From the NCBI GenBank assembly GCA_047967505.1, contig CM106538.1: a stretch of DNA of 64,000 nt; one strand, given 5' to 3'. Positions 54,199 through 64,000 of the stretch are shown here, in pieces. Numbering within the stretch: the stretch's first letter is position 1; each line of letters starts with the position of its first letter. Under the pieces are notes generated by a model. The model did no database searches. It was given only the letters and a program-made list of their open reading frames with translations, and was not told where the DNA came from. Source of the DNA: Dipteris shenzhenensis (Eukaryota > Polypodiophyta > Polypodiopsida > Gleicheniales). The position numbers and the translations under genes were made by a program.

Positions 54199-55689
54199 AT
54201 TGGCAAAATTCCTTTGTCTATGCAGGATGGGAAAAAGAAATACTTGTCTGATGTATTTCATGTCCCGAACATCACCAAGAACCTGGTTTCTATTGGTCAG
54301 ATGGTTGAGCAGGGCTTGCACGTCAGATTTAATCCTCATGGATGCTTTGTTGAGGATATGAAAAATAATGGTCGCTTGATAGCAAAAGGAAAGAAGAAGG
54401 GCAGGATGTTTACGTTGGATGCAGACATGCCTGAATTGAGTGCAGCAATGTTTGCACATGGGACCGGTGTAGTTGCAGATATTGATATCTGGCACAAACG
54501 CATTGGTCATGTTAATATACAGCGACTTAAATCAATGCAAACCCAAAATATTATTGCAGGATTGCCTAAATTCAAGGTTGCAGAAATGCACAAGGTTTGT
54601 GAAGCCTGTCAATTTGGGAAACAGGCAAGAAAACCTTTTCCTAGGCATGTTCAAGAGAGTAAAAAGCCATTGGAATTAATCCACTCTGATGTGTGGACTA
54701 CAAAAGCTGCATCTATTGGAGGCTGTCACTATTTTGTCACATTTATTGATGACTTCAGCAGAAAACTGTGGGTGTATTTTATAAAAAAGAAAAGTGAAGT
54801 GTTTGGGCACTTCAAAGCTTTCAAAGCTATGGTTGAAAAAGAAACAGGCCTGCAAATAAAATGCCTAAGGTCAGATGGAGGGGGAGAGTACCTCTCAAAT
54901 GAGTTTGCAAGGTTCTTGCAGGAGCATGGTATAAAGCAGCAATATTCATGCAGTCATACCCAACAGCAAAATGGAATTGCAGAAAGAAAAAACAGGCATA
55001 TTGGAGAGGTATCTCGGGCTATGCTAAATGAAAAAGATCTACCAGATTATTATTGGGCTCAAGCAGTTGCTACAGCAGTCTATATAATGAACAGGAATCC
55101 CACTGCAGCAATACATGGCATGACACCACAGGAGATGTATACTGGTAGGAAACCAGATATTTCTCATTTGAAAATTTTTGGTTGCATTGCCTATGTCCAT
55201 GTGCCAGATGAGTTGAGGTCCAAGTTGGATCCAAAAGGTGAGAAGTGTGTCTTTATTGGTTATTCTCTGCAGCAAAAAGGGTATAGATGCTATAACCCTT
55301 CTACACGTAAGTTCACAGTGAGCAGAGATGTTGTTTTTGATGAGATGAGCAGCTGGTATAAACCAGTAAATGTGATGATTGATGTAGATGCACAAAATGG
55401 TAATGCTGCACAGAATTCACAGCAGCAATCACAAAATATCAGTGGACCTGCAGTGTCCTCTAGCAGTGGTTCACATACTTCGCCATGGACAGGTAGATTG
55501 AGATCAGGAGAATCTCCTCAAAGCAATGTAGATAGTGGTACGCAGGTATCACGAAAAGGAAAAGAGAAGGTAGATCAGCCCATGTTTGATGTGAATGCAG
55601 GTCACTCTTGTGTGGATGGTGAATCCAGTGGCTCAGAACAGAGCATTGATGATGAGTTGGGTATTTCTTCTGTTGTTACACCTGAGTAA
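54199..55689 (+). pseudogene. Copia-B integrase
   Basis: The 491-codon frame 54214-55689 starts just after the stop and contains the end of protease (YLSDVFHVPNITKNLVSIGQM). The HHCC pre-integrase zinc region follows (WHKRIGHVNIQRL ... CEACQFGK, about 54490-54620). The catalytic core has HSDVWTT (54688), FIDDFSRK (54748) and DGGGEYLS (Glu 54886-54888), so all three D,D,E residues are present. NPTAAIHGMTPQEMY, PDISHLKIFGC and a tail ending in a Ser/Gln-rich linker complete it. A one-base deletion at about 55684, compared with Copia-A, shifts the frame and ends the ORF. Confidence 0.95.
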
Positions 55690-57398
55690 GGAAGACCAGG
55701 GATGTTTTGAGAGCACCTGGAAGTGAGCCTATTTTGCGTAGGTCTACCAGGGTTAGGTATCCTGTGGATAGGCTGAAATATGATGGATTTACAGCCATTC
55801 ACTATGCCTATATGGTCAAAGTGATACAGGAACTAGAACCCACTTCTTTTGAGCAAGCTATGGGAAATGAAAAATGGGAGAAAGCCATGGATGAAGAAAT
55901 GGATGCCTTGGATGCTAATGCTACATGGGAATTGGTGCCTTTGCCTAAAGGCAAGAATGCAATTGGCTGTAAGTGGGTTTATAAGATCAAGCACAATGCA
56001 GATGGTTCTGTGAATAGATACAAGGCAAGATTAGTTGTCAAGGGGTATGCACAGACATATGGCATTGATTATGAAGAAACTTTCAGCCCGGTTGCAAGGA
56101 TGGCAACCGTAAGAGCAGCCATTGCTATGGCTACATCAAAGGGATGGTCTTTACATCAGATGGATGTAAAGAATTCCTTCTTGCATGGTGATTTGCAAGA
56201 AGAGGTCTTTATGGAGCAGCCAGCAGGTTATGTTCATGCTATTCATCCTGAGTTTGTTTGCAGGTTGAAGAAAGCCTTGTATGGCTTGAAGCAAGCACCT
56301 AGAGCATGGTCTAACAAGATAGGACAGTATCTTGTAATTATTGGCTTTCAGATTTCCAAGGCAGATTTCTCACTCTATGTGAGAAAAACAGAGAAAGGGA
56401 TTATGCTGCTGGTCATTTATGTTGATGATTTGATCATCACAGGTGATAGTGATGAAGATATCCTTCATGTGAAAATGCTATTGAGGCAGAAGTTTGAGAT
56501 GAAGGATTTGGGAGAGCTGCGTTATTTCTTGGGCATTGAGGTGATTAGATCACCAAGTGGGATACAGCTCTTGCAGAGGCAGTATGGATTGGACGTGCTG
56601 TCCAAATATGGGATGACAGGTTGTAAGCCTATTTCAATTCCTTTAGAGTAGAATGTGAAGCTGAGCGCAGATGCAGGTGAGCTTCTGGAGGACCCTACTA
56701 TGTACAGACACATAGTAGGAAGTTTGATTTACATGACTATTACCAGGCCAGATTGCTGTTGGGTTGGTAAGTCAGTTTATGCAGGCTCCAAGGAAACCGC
56801 ATTTGGATGCGGCTAGACGCATACTCAGGTATGTGAAGTCCACATTGCAGTATGGACTATTTTATGAGGCTGGGGTTCAGATACAGTTGCATGGATACAC
56901 TGTGGTAGTATTTCTGATAGACAATCTACCAGTGGATATATGTTCTCTTTTGGGAGTGCTGCAGTCACTTGGAGCAGCAAGAAACAGCCTACAGTTGCCT
57001 TGTCGAGCACAGAGGCTGAGTACAGGGGTGCAGCAATGGCTGCATGTGAGGTAGCTTGGTTGCATAAGCTACTCTATGATGTGCATCAGTCTACAGATGG
57101 ACCGGTTGTCATCTATTGTGACAACATGAGCAGTATACATTTGGCAAAGAACCCAGTCTTTCATGCTAGAACAAAGCACATTGAGGTGCATTATCACTAT
57201 GTGCGGGAGAAGGTTTTACTAGGTCTTATTGATCTAGTTTATGTCAGCACAGAGGATCAGGTAGCTAACATATTCACGAAAGCATTGGGCGTAGAGAAGC
57301 TGCACAAGTTTAGAGACCTGCTTGGTGTGCAGTATTTGGGATTGAGCTCGAGGGGGAGTGTTGAGATATCGAGCTCCACTCGCGATATGCCAGGGTGA
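55690..57398 (+). pseudogene. Copia-B reverse transcriptase and RNase H
   Basis: The 314-codon frame 55707-56651 has the [84 protein letters not shown] and the catalytic YVDDLIITG (56418-56444). It ends at a TAG at 56649. Copia-A still has sense sequence where Copia-B has small deletions: about 8 bp near 56752, and about 13 bp near 56900 that removes the RNase H YTDADW Asp. The remaining RNase H (56940-57398) has SSTEAEYRGAAMAAC, IYCDNMSSIHLAKN and TKHIEVHYHYVREKV. The frame finally runs a few codons into the LTR. Confidence 0.95.
57345..57358 (+). other. Polypurine tract, Copia-B
   Basis: GAGCTCGAGGGGGAG directly precedes the 3' LTR and should prime plus-strand DNA synthesis. The same tract is found before LTR 2 of Copia-A. 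Confidence 0.85.
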
Positions 57399-57710
57399 CT
57401 GTTGTGCATTTATGTCACCGACTTGTTAGCTGGAGATGCGGTTGGTACACCGCCCATGAATAATAGCTGGATGACAGCTATCCTTATCTACACTAGTTCG
57501 TGGCTCAGTTAGTATGCCACCTTAGTTAGTTGAGTTTGGTTTGAGACCCACATATAGGGTTCTTCTATTTCTTTGTACCAGAGTTCTTTTGGCTTTCACA
57601 ACTAAGAAGAGGAAAACTGTTTTCAGCCTCCATTTTTGTGTGTATTCCCCCATTGTGATTGTGAGAAAGCCTCAAGTGAGACTCCTTCCCTCTCTCCCAC
57701 TATCTTCACA
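57359..57710 (+). repeat. Copia-B 3' LTR (352 bp)
   Basis: Same ends and length as the 5' LTR. The duplication ATCCC follows at 57711-57715. Confidence 0.97.
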
Positions 57711-57715
57711 ATCCC

Positions 57716-58428
57716 CACCTCTATCAAATCAATCAAGACATGGTACGGGTAGCCTTCAACCTACCGGTCGTTAGCAAAAAGTATTCCAAAAAGAAAAAGC
57801 TGGATGCCCTCAAAACGGTCTGAGTACGAGTAAAAAGCACCACGGCTTCCAATTCAGAGAAGAGATAATTTTTGAATCAAGAAAGCAGGTGGAATTTAAG
57901 AGAGTTGCATGTAACGACTTCCTAAGTGATAACGCGGCATGGAGCAGGCCTCAGCTCTTTTTCATTGATAAGATACCACCAACAAATATCTTGCAATGTA
58001 ATGATAGAATATCGCATACCACAATTACCAAAATGGGATTGTGCAATATTGTCGTATTTGTGAGTAAAGAAAATGAAGAAGTCATGCTGCATATTTTACA
58101 AAATTAGTATAGCAATGAGCTCAAAATATACATTGGTGTGTATGCAATGACAAAAGATAAAAGAGAATATGGCTTGAAGACACATACGTTTGAATCCTTC
58201 ATCATGCTCATGAAGACCATTGACCCAGACCTCCAAAGTAATGTAAGAGGTAGCACAAAGCACTTGCATCTCATGCTTGAAGAGCATGCCACTTCTAAAT
58301 ATCATCATCAAAAACCTCTTTACCATTCAAGTCCATCTAAAAGTGGTGGTCTGTTGCTTAATATGATGGGGAATTTTTACAACCGCATCGGGATGGGAGG
58401 TCACCTTGATTTGGATGGGATATTTGTT
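57716..58428 (+). pseudogene. Unidentified ORF, 3' part
   Basis: The reading frame of 51534 continues after Copia-B: HLYQINQDMVRVAFNLPVV, then a Lys-rich stretch (SKKYSKKKKLDALK). A stop and frameshift near 57822 lead to a second frame with FQFREEIIFESRKQ, EFKRVACNDFLSDNAAW, LFFIDKIPPTNILQC and ENEEVMLHIL. TAG at 58105 is the only stop before IYIGVYAMTKDKREYG, ESFIMLMKTIDPDLQ and a His/Ser-rich end, NFYNRIGMGGHLDLD. The frame closes at 58426-58428. Together with 51534-52160 the ORF would be about 440 codons. The mixed, non-repetitive composition suggests real protein. No family was recognised. Confidence 0.55.
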
Positions 58429-61009
58429 TGAGGATTTTTTTAAGAAAAGGATACTCCACAAATATCGTTGTGAGAAGGATGGAGATTGCAATATTACAGC
58501 ATCTAGATCTTCTAGATCATTGAAGAATAGTAGCTTCCTAGGGTGCTCATCAAGGATGTGGAGGGGTTTGCTTAACCAAGTTTGTGACTCTATGAGCATC
58601 TTAGATTTATTGAGCCACTTCATTTGCAGTGTGTTGACTTATGCTCTAAAGAAGTCCTATTCTTGAGCAAAAGTAGTTGTATCAAGCACTAATGGTAATG
58701 TTGTTGCCTCATCTTTTAAGTTGTTTGCATTGCCTATTCTTTGCCTTTCAGCATCCACAATATTTGCCTTTGATTTGTTACTATTGATGTTCATCACAAG
58801 TAGAGTGTTGCTCCTTATTTTAAGAAAAGGCTGGCCATCTCCTTGGTGAGATCAGGAGGTTGGAGCTCAAGATTACAATCACTCTATTTTGCTTTAATGT
58901 CATTGAAGAATATGATTTTGGGGGGATCCAACTGTTGGCACAATGTTGTAGGACATTGATGACTTTTGAAGCTTCAATGGTGAATTCCATCCTTACCTAT
59001 TAAAGCTATGGGATGTGCCTACCTCAAAAAAGGAGAGGATCTCTAGCACCACAAAGTCAAGGGGGGCATCAATTGGTAGATAGACAATGGCCTTCATGGC
59101 ACCACTTGTATTACTCAAAAAATGGAGCTAGAGCTACCTAAGGTGGTGACATCCCGATTGGATTCTGGCACTTGAGTGGTGGACTATCAAAGCTTGGCTG
59201 ATACTCAGTTGATATGTTCATTGAATTGAGGGTGAGAAAAATGGATGCGGTGCTCACAACAATCCAATTAACACACCTTCAAACAACCATAGTAAGCATG
59301 GGCATTGAGCAATCGAGTCGACCCTCACATCAATCCAAATGTTTGCTTGGTTATAAGAAGCAATGCCTTGGTTCTCCAAATTGAAATAAATCCATCAATA
59401 CATAGCTTGAGCTAGTGTTAGGGTCTACTTTGTGACTAGGACCAATGATTTTTTTTTCCAAATCTAGTGAAACAAACCTCAACAGCAAGATAGCAATAAA
59501 TGGAATTCAATAACTAACTTGACCATTATGCTTTCATGAGGGTCAAATTGGTCACAAGGACTTGTATTGTTTTCCTATTTCAAAAAGAAGCACAAGATAT
59601 TCATTAGGAGAGAGAGTGATCATGAGATCACAAAGGTCAAGGAATACTTAGAGAATGTTTGATACAAATGCATAAATTAACATGTCAAGATAGAGAGAAA
59701 CAAAGAGACAACAATGGTCCAAAAATACTAGGACAAGAAAGTAGCAACTCGCCATTTTAATGACTTCCACTGAGTACCAATCAATGAAGTTAAGTAATGA
59801 TGCTAGGGTGGTGTAGGTGGTAGAATATGGAAAGATAAGAGACAGGTGATAGATCCAAAGGTTAATATCATCCAAGCACACTACAATCTCGAACTTTGTC
59901 AGCTATGTAGGGCAAGACTAAGAGCTTTAGAAGGAATACTATCAAGAGTTGTTGAAATAAACAATCGAAGGTAGGAGATGAACCTACCATAAGTCTAGGA
60001 CTAAGAGAATATGAATAAATACTTGAGAGTTTGAAAGAAACAACCAAAGGTAGGAGAGGAAACTACCATGAATTAGAGGGAGGAGGGAAAAGATTGGATA
60101 TCAATGCACCAACTAATGCTTGTAATTTCCCACCATCAAAACATTATCTATAGCTCAAGAAATGAGCTGAGCTGTAGTCATCCAACTGGCTAATTACAAC
60201 CGTGCATTTATTGCAGCCTTACTTGTTGCAAGCGGTTACTCTATTTCAAATGCCTTATATTTTTCAAGACCTATGGGATTTCCTCGTACATAGACAACAC
60301 TATTTCCTTGATTTATTTGTGCTCAAAAACTCCTAGTTCATATTTGAAGTATGCCTTGCATTTGAAATGGATAGCATTAGTATCTTTGGTATAGAAAAAG
60401 AACTCGGTGTTATGGATAGTGATGCATCCTCCTTAACATATGTGCGAGAGACCTTTTTAGTGCCCTTCTTTAATGTGGATATTCATTCCTTAGAGCTTCA
60501 CCATCCTATAAGCATTGCAATGTTAAGCACACCCATCTCGATTCCTTGTGAGGTGTTGTCTTTAACAAATGAAAAGGAAGTCATAGGGGAGCATTGGTAA
60601 AAAAAAATGCAGTACCCTCTATAAATGCTCTCATAAGCAAGAGTGCAAAGTAAAAGAAAAGGATTTTTCATGCAATGAAAGTGGCAATGTGGGGAGTCTG
60701 AACTTGGATGAAATAGCATCTCATGATTCTACATTAGAATCTTGTGGCTCTTCCTTTATTATGCAATCAATTTCAGTGTTGTGTCTCTCACTACTACATC
60801 ACTAGACTCAAGTATACTCCAAATATGTGTGAGAAATAATGAACCTTTCTCAAGTTATTGAGCTTCTTGTTGTTTGATCTACCAGCCAGCCGATGAGAAA
60901 TAATATTTGATGCATGGAATGGAGAAAATGTTGATCCTTGGGATTGTTACACTATAACATTAATTGATACTTTCTCAAGTGACATTTGGGTCTCCTCATG
61001 TGAGGATTT
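58429..61009. other. No recognised gene
   Basis: Open frames under 100 codons with no known domain. The 58-59 kb part read on the minus strand has fairly protein-like stretches (58623-58327), and 60367-60600 on the plus strand encodes 77 codons (MDSISIFGIEKELGVMDS). I could not assign either. They could be LINE ORF1 remnants or relics of the split ORF. Confidence 0.35.
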
Positions 61010-64000
61010 TGTTTTTTTTTAAGCAGAAAAAAAGTGGTTGTATATTATTCATAAGTTATTACAAGTAGCTTCCATTTTCCCACACAAAGAGTTACAAAAA
61101 ATTTTCAAACATTTGATATCTATTGAGAATAGCAAAGTGGAGATAAGGGTATTAGATAACATGAGAGGTCACAGGCTGAGAGCATCAAAGAGAATGGACT
61201 CAAAGAGGTTCTTCCTTGACTTCAATATTTTGCCCATTTGTAGAGAGACGACTGCCTTCATTATTCCCATTCACTGAAATAGCAGAGCCTATTTCTCTTT
61301 TAGGAGAAGAAAAGGGAGGGGGTACAATGATTCTTAGTCCATTTCTAGAAAATTCCTCCATCTCATCCTACAACAACTAGTCCCATAGTTGTTGAAGATG
61401 GTTAATGCATTGCTGAGTCTCACTTGTTCCTGAACCACCAAGATACAAAATCCATTTCTAGATTAGTATCACTTGGTTAAATGACACATTATTTCTAGCT
61501 ATCCAGATACACAAGGCGTTTTCTCTAATTATTGTCCAATATTCCTCTTTGATATTTTACATGCATCTCCCAAACAGATTGACTTCCAATTTATTGGCTC
61601 TCCTGTATTGATTTGGATATATTTCCAAATTGCTCTTTAGCAAGGGCATGCCATGAAAAGATGAAATATGTTTTCTTTGTAGTTGCACCTTCTACAAAGT
61701 CTATCCCCTTTGCTTATTTGGAGGCTTCTTGCATTGGTCCAAACTACCATGTATAGAATGTGCCAAAAGAGGGTGCAAATTTTCTCTTGGATTTTCCTAG
61801 ACCAAGTTTTTTCAAACCTACATTTCCATTTTTCCATACTGTAATGTAGGTTCCACCTACTACATAGCACTCTAAAAAGATCATCTATAGATAGAGAGGG
61901 TGTGGGTATAGAAAGGAAGTGTACACTGCCTATCCAATTGAATTCTTTGTTGTAGTTAGATGGGTTTCCCCTCTCCACTATTTATCACCATCCCATAGCT
62001 CTATTCTTCCCATAACTAGTGCTTGTAGATTGTTGTTCAAGGCAAACTCCCTTCTTATCACTAACCAAGTTTTCCATATTAGATTATCTTTGTCCCAAAA
62101 TTGAGACCCCAAGTCTAAAGGCCTTTCTTAAAGAGAAGTCTGGCTACATTCCAATTTTGCATCTGTTAAGGAGTTGTTCTTATGTATTACAGAGATCTAG
62201 ATGGAGTCCATTGTCATAAAAGCCCCCTTCCCTCAAAGCAAAATCTAGCTTGTTATATCCTCTACATCATGCCATAGGGACCTCTAGAATGGTGGGCTTC
62301 CTTTGGTAGAACATGGCTCTGATCCACGGATAGGAGAGAGTAGTGAAAATGTTTTCCATTTGGGGACCCTTACTAGTCTAATGTGTTTAGTGTTTCTCAT
62401 TTAGTAGCTGTGATGAGTCTTTGTCTAGAATTTAAACTACTTTAATAACTGATGTTGTTGCTTGCTTCTTGGTTGCTTGGTCTATGTTCACCACCCCTAA
62501 ACCACCATTAGTTTTTGGGGTTATACATAATGACCACCTGACTTTTGAGATTCTATTGTTACCTCTCCAGAAAAAGGATCTGCATAGTCTAATGAATTTC
62601 TCAAGTAGAAAGAAAGGTAGATGCCTATGGGATAAATATAGTGGTTAAGGACTAGCTTCCTTTTTGCTCCCCTCCACCTATCCAACTTTTTCTTGAATCT
62701 TTCTAGGAACCATTCCCATCTCTATTTCATGGTAATATGAAACCCCAAGGGTATCCCCAATAATCTAAATACTATACCTTTGGTAGCATGGTTGATAATT
62801 GAGCCAGAAGTAGATCAAAATGTGTCTAAATAGTCCATTACACCTTGAATATCCTGAGCTATGTTCTGTGGAGTGAGGTTTGTGTCATCTACAAACTGTG
62901 CCCATTTAGGAGTTCTATGCCTTTGGTTGTGCACTCTTCAATTTTCTTATAAAGTAGCCAGCCAAGAGCACCATCAGCAATTGCATATAGTAGGGGGGCT
63001 AAAGGAAGAACTTGCCTAATTGACCTTTCCAATTGAAAACGCTGTGTCATTTCTTCATTGACAAAGACCTTACCTTAAGCACTATTAAGAAAAGTTGCAT
63101 CTGAGACCCAAGAATAAGTCCTAGGCCCACGTCTTGAAGAGACTGTATAAGAAAATTGCACTCAAGCCTATCATCGGCTTTTCAAAATCCACTTTAAGAA
63201 AAAATATGTCATGTTTGGATTCTCTCGCATACTCACATCCTTCCCATATATCTATTATAGCTTCAAGAAGGTGCCTCCCTTTGATAAAGCCTTTCTGCTC
63301 TTTAAGTATCCATCTATCCATTCTCTTCTTAATTTTGAGGGCTAGAGCCTTTGCCAAAATTTTATACATGTAGTTTAGCATGGTTAATTTCTTCCTTGTT
63401 TCCCTCCTTGGGTATCAGCTTGATAATGCCTCATTAATGTGAGCTGGCAGCTATTGATTTGCCACACTCTTATTCCAAAGCATTAGTAGATGAGGCCCTA
63501 TGAGCTCCCAAAAAAACTTGTAGAACTCAATGGGGAGTGCCATCCTCACAAGGGGTCTTACTCTCATCCATTACATCCACATCCCTTTTAAGGTCATCAA
63601 ATGTGAGAGGAGTCTCTAGGCAAAAGTTGTCAAAGTTTTGTGTAGTATTTTGCCTAGCTTCTTGGCATATCTTCCTTTCCGTCTACACAAACTCATCAAG
63701 TACAGTGGGTGTAGAGAGCAACTCTCAATGGTCATATAGAGTATGTTTATTGTCCTCAAATTCTATGGATATTGTTCCATCCTTTTTCTTAAGAATAGGT
63801 ATTTCCTCATTTGTTCCCTTTCTTCTAATAAGTTTAAAGGTGTCTTTTGTAGGTCTGTCCATTTTTGCTGCCCACCATTTTTTGAAGTAAACCTTACTCT
63901 CATTTAGTCTTACTTTCTCTTGAGTTCTTAAAACTCTTTTGGCATTTAGTAGCTATTCTTAGCCCTAATTTTGGCTCTTCTTTTCCTTGCCATTTTTAGT
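61010..64000 (-). pseudogene. L1-type LINE ORF2, runs past window end
   Basis: On the minus strand, from the right: a pre-RT segment (GTNEEIPILKKKDGT, ISIEFEDNKHTLYDH, near 63800); the RT start; MLNYMYKILAKALALKI, KEQKGFIKGRHLLEAII and FLKVDFEKP (63381-63160); a FVDD-type active site near 62905; post-RT sequence; and finally the RT-associated zinc domain at 61978-61637 (WSRKIQEKICTLFWHIL, GDRLCRRCNYKENIFHLFMACP). The plus-strand poly-T at 61009-61019 is the A-rich 3' tail. Numerous stops and frameshifts make it dead. It is the same family as the LINE at 22.5 kb. Confidence 0.85.

Overview
The window is plant nuclear DNA, most likely from a large-genome seed plant; a gymnosperm is possible but unproven. 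The evidence is several Ty1/copia elements primed by initiator-Met tRNA (binding site TGGTATCAGAGCC), Ty3/gypsy pol, L1-type LINE reverse transcriptases, a CACTA-like transposase remnant, long CT/GT microsatellites, and stop codons that mostly look like CAG-to-TAG changes. I see no intact host gene, tRNA, rRNA or CRISPR array. Nearly everything recognisable is a mobile element in some stage of decay, and many elements are nested in one another.

Layout. 1-10 kb: AT-rich DNA with microsatellites, a coiled-coil minisatellite ORF, a possible CACTA remnant and short duplications. 9.6-10.4 kb: the 5' end (LTR plus primer site) of a minus-strand copia element. 10.7-15.7 kb: low-complexity TG/CA and CT blocks around a CpG-rich island (about 12.84-14.56 kb) unlike anything else here. 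17.4-18.6 kb: a minus-strand copia gag split by an oppositely oriented RT fragment. 19.9-24.25 kb: two LINE fragments in opposite orientations, the second broken by an LTR-like insert. 24.25-28.9 kb: minus-strand copia remains (an LTR, a pol lacking its RT, and two gags). 29.8-33.5 kb: a 170-bp tandem array, a promoter-like site, GC-rich repeats and an unidentified eroded ORF. 33.5-33.96 kb: gypsy RNase H.

36.1-51.5 kb is one decayed Ty3/gypsy element. Its gag is interrupted by a composite copia (Copia-A, 38631-44643, 5-bp target duplication AACCA). Its RT/RNase H/integrase core is missing where a non-coding LTR element (47.5-49.1 kb) sits. After the integrase C-terminus it carries a second retropepsin-like domain, which I find unusual. 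At 51534 an unidentified ORF starts; it is split by Copia-B (52161-57710, nearly full length, both LTRs 352 bp, target duplication ATCCC) and resumes in frame at 57716. 58.4-61 kb is unassigned, and from about 61 kb to the window end lies a minus-strand L1-type LINE.

The elements do not work together as a pathway; the window is a record of insertion, recombination and mutational decay. The best candidates for something undescribed are the ORF split by Copia-B, the post-integrase protease-like domain of the gypsy element, the ORF at 32450-33520 and the CpG-rich island.
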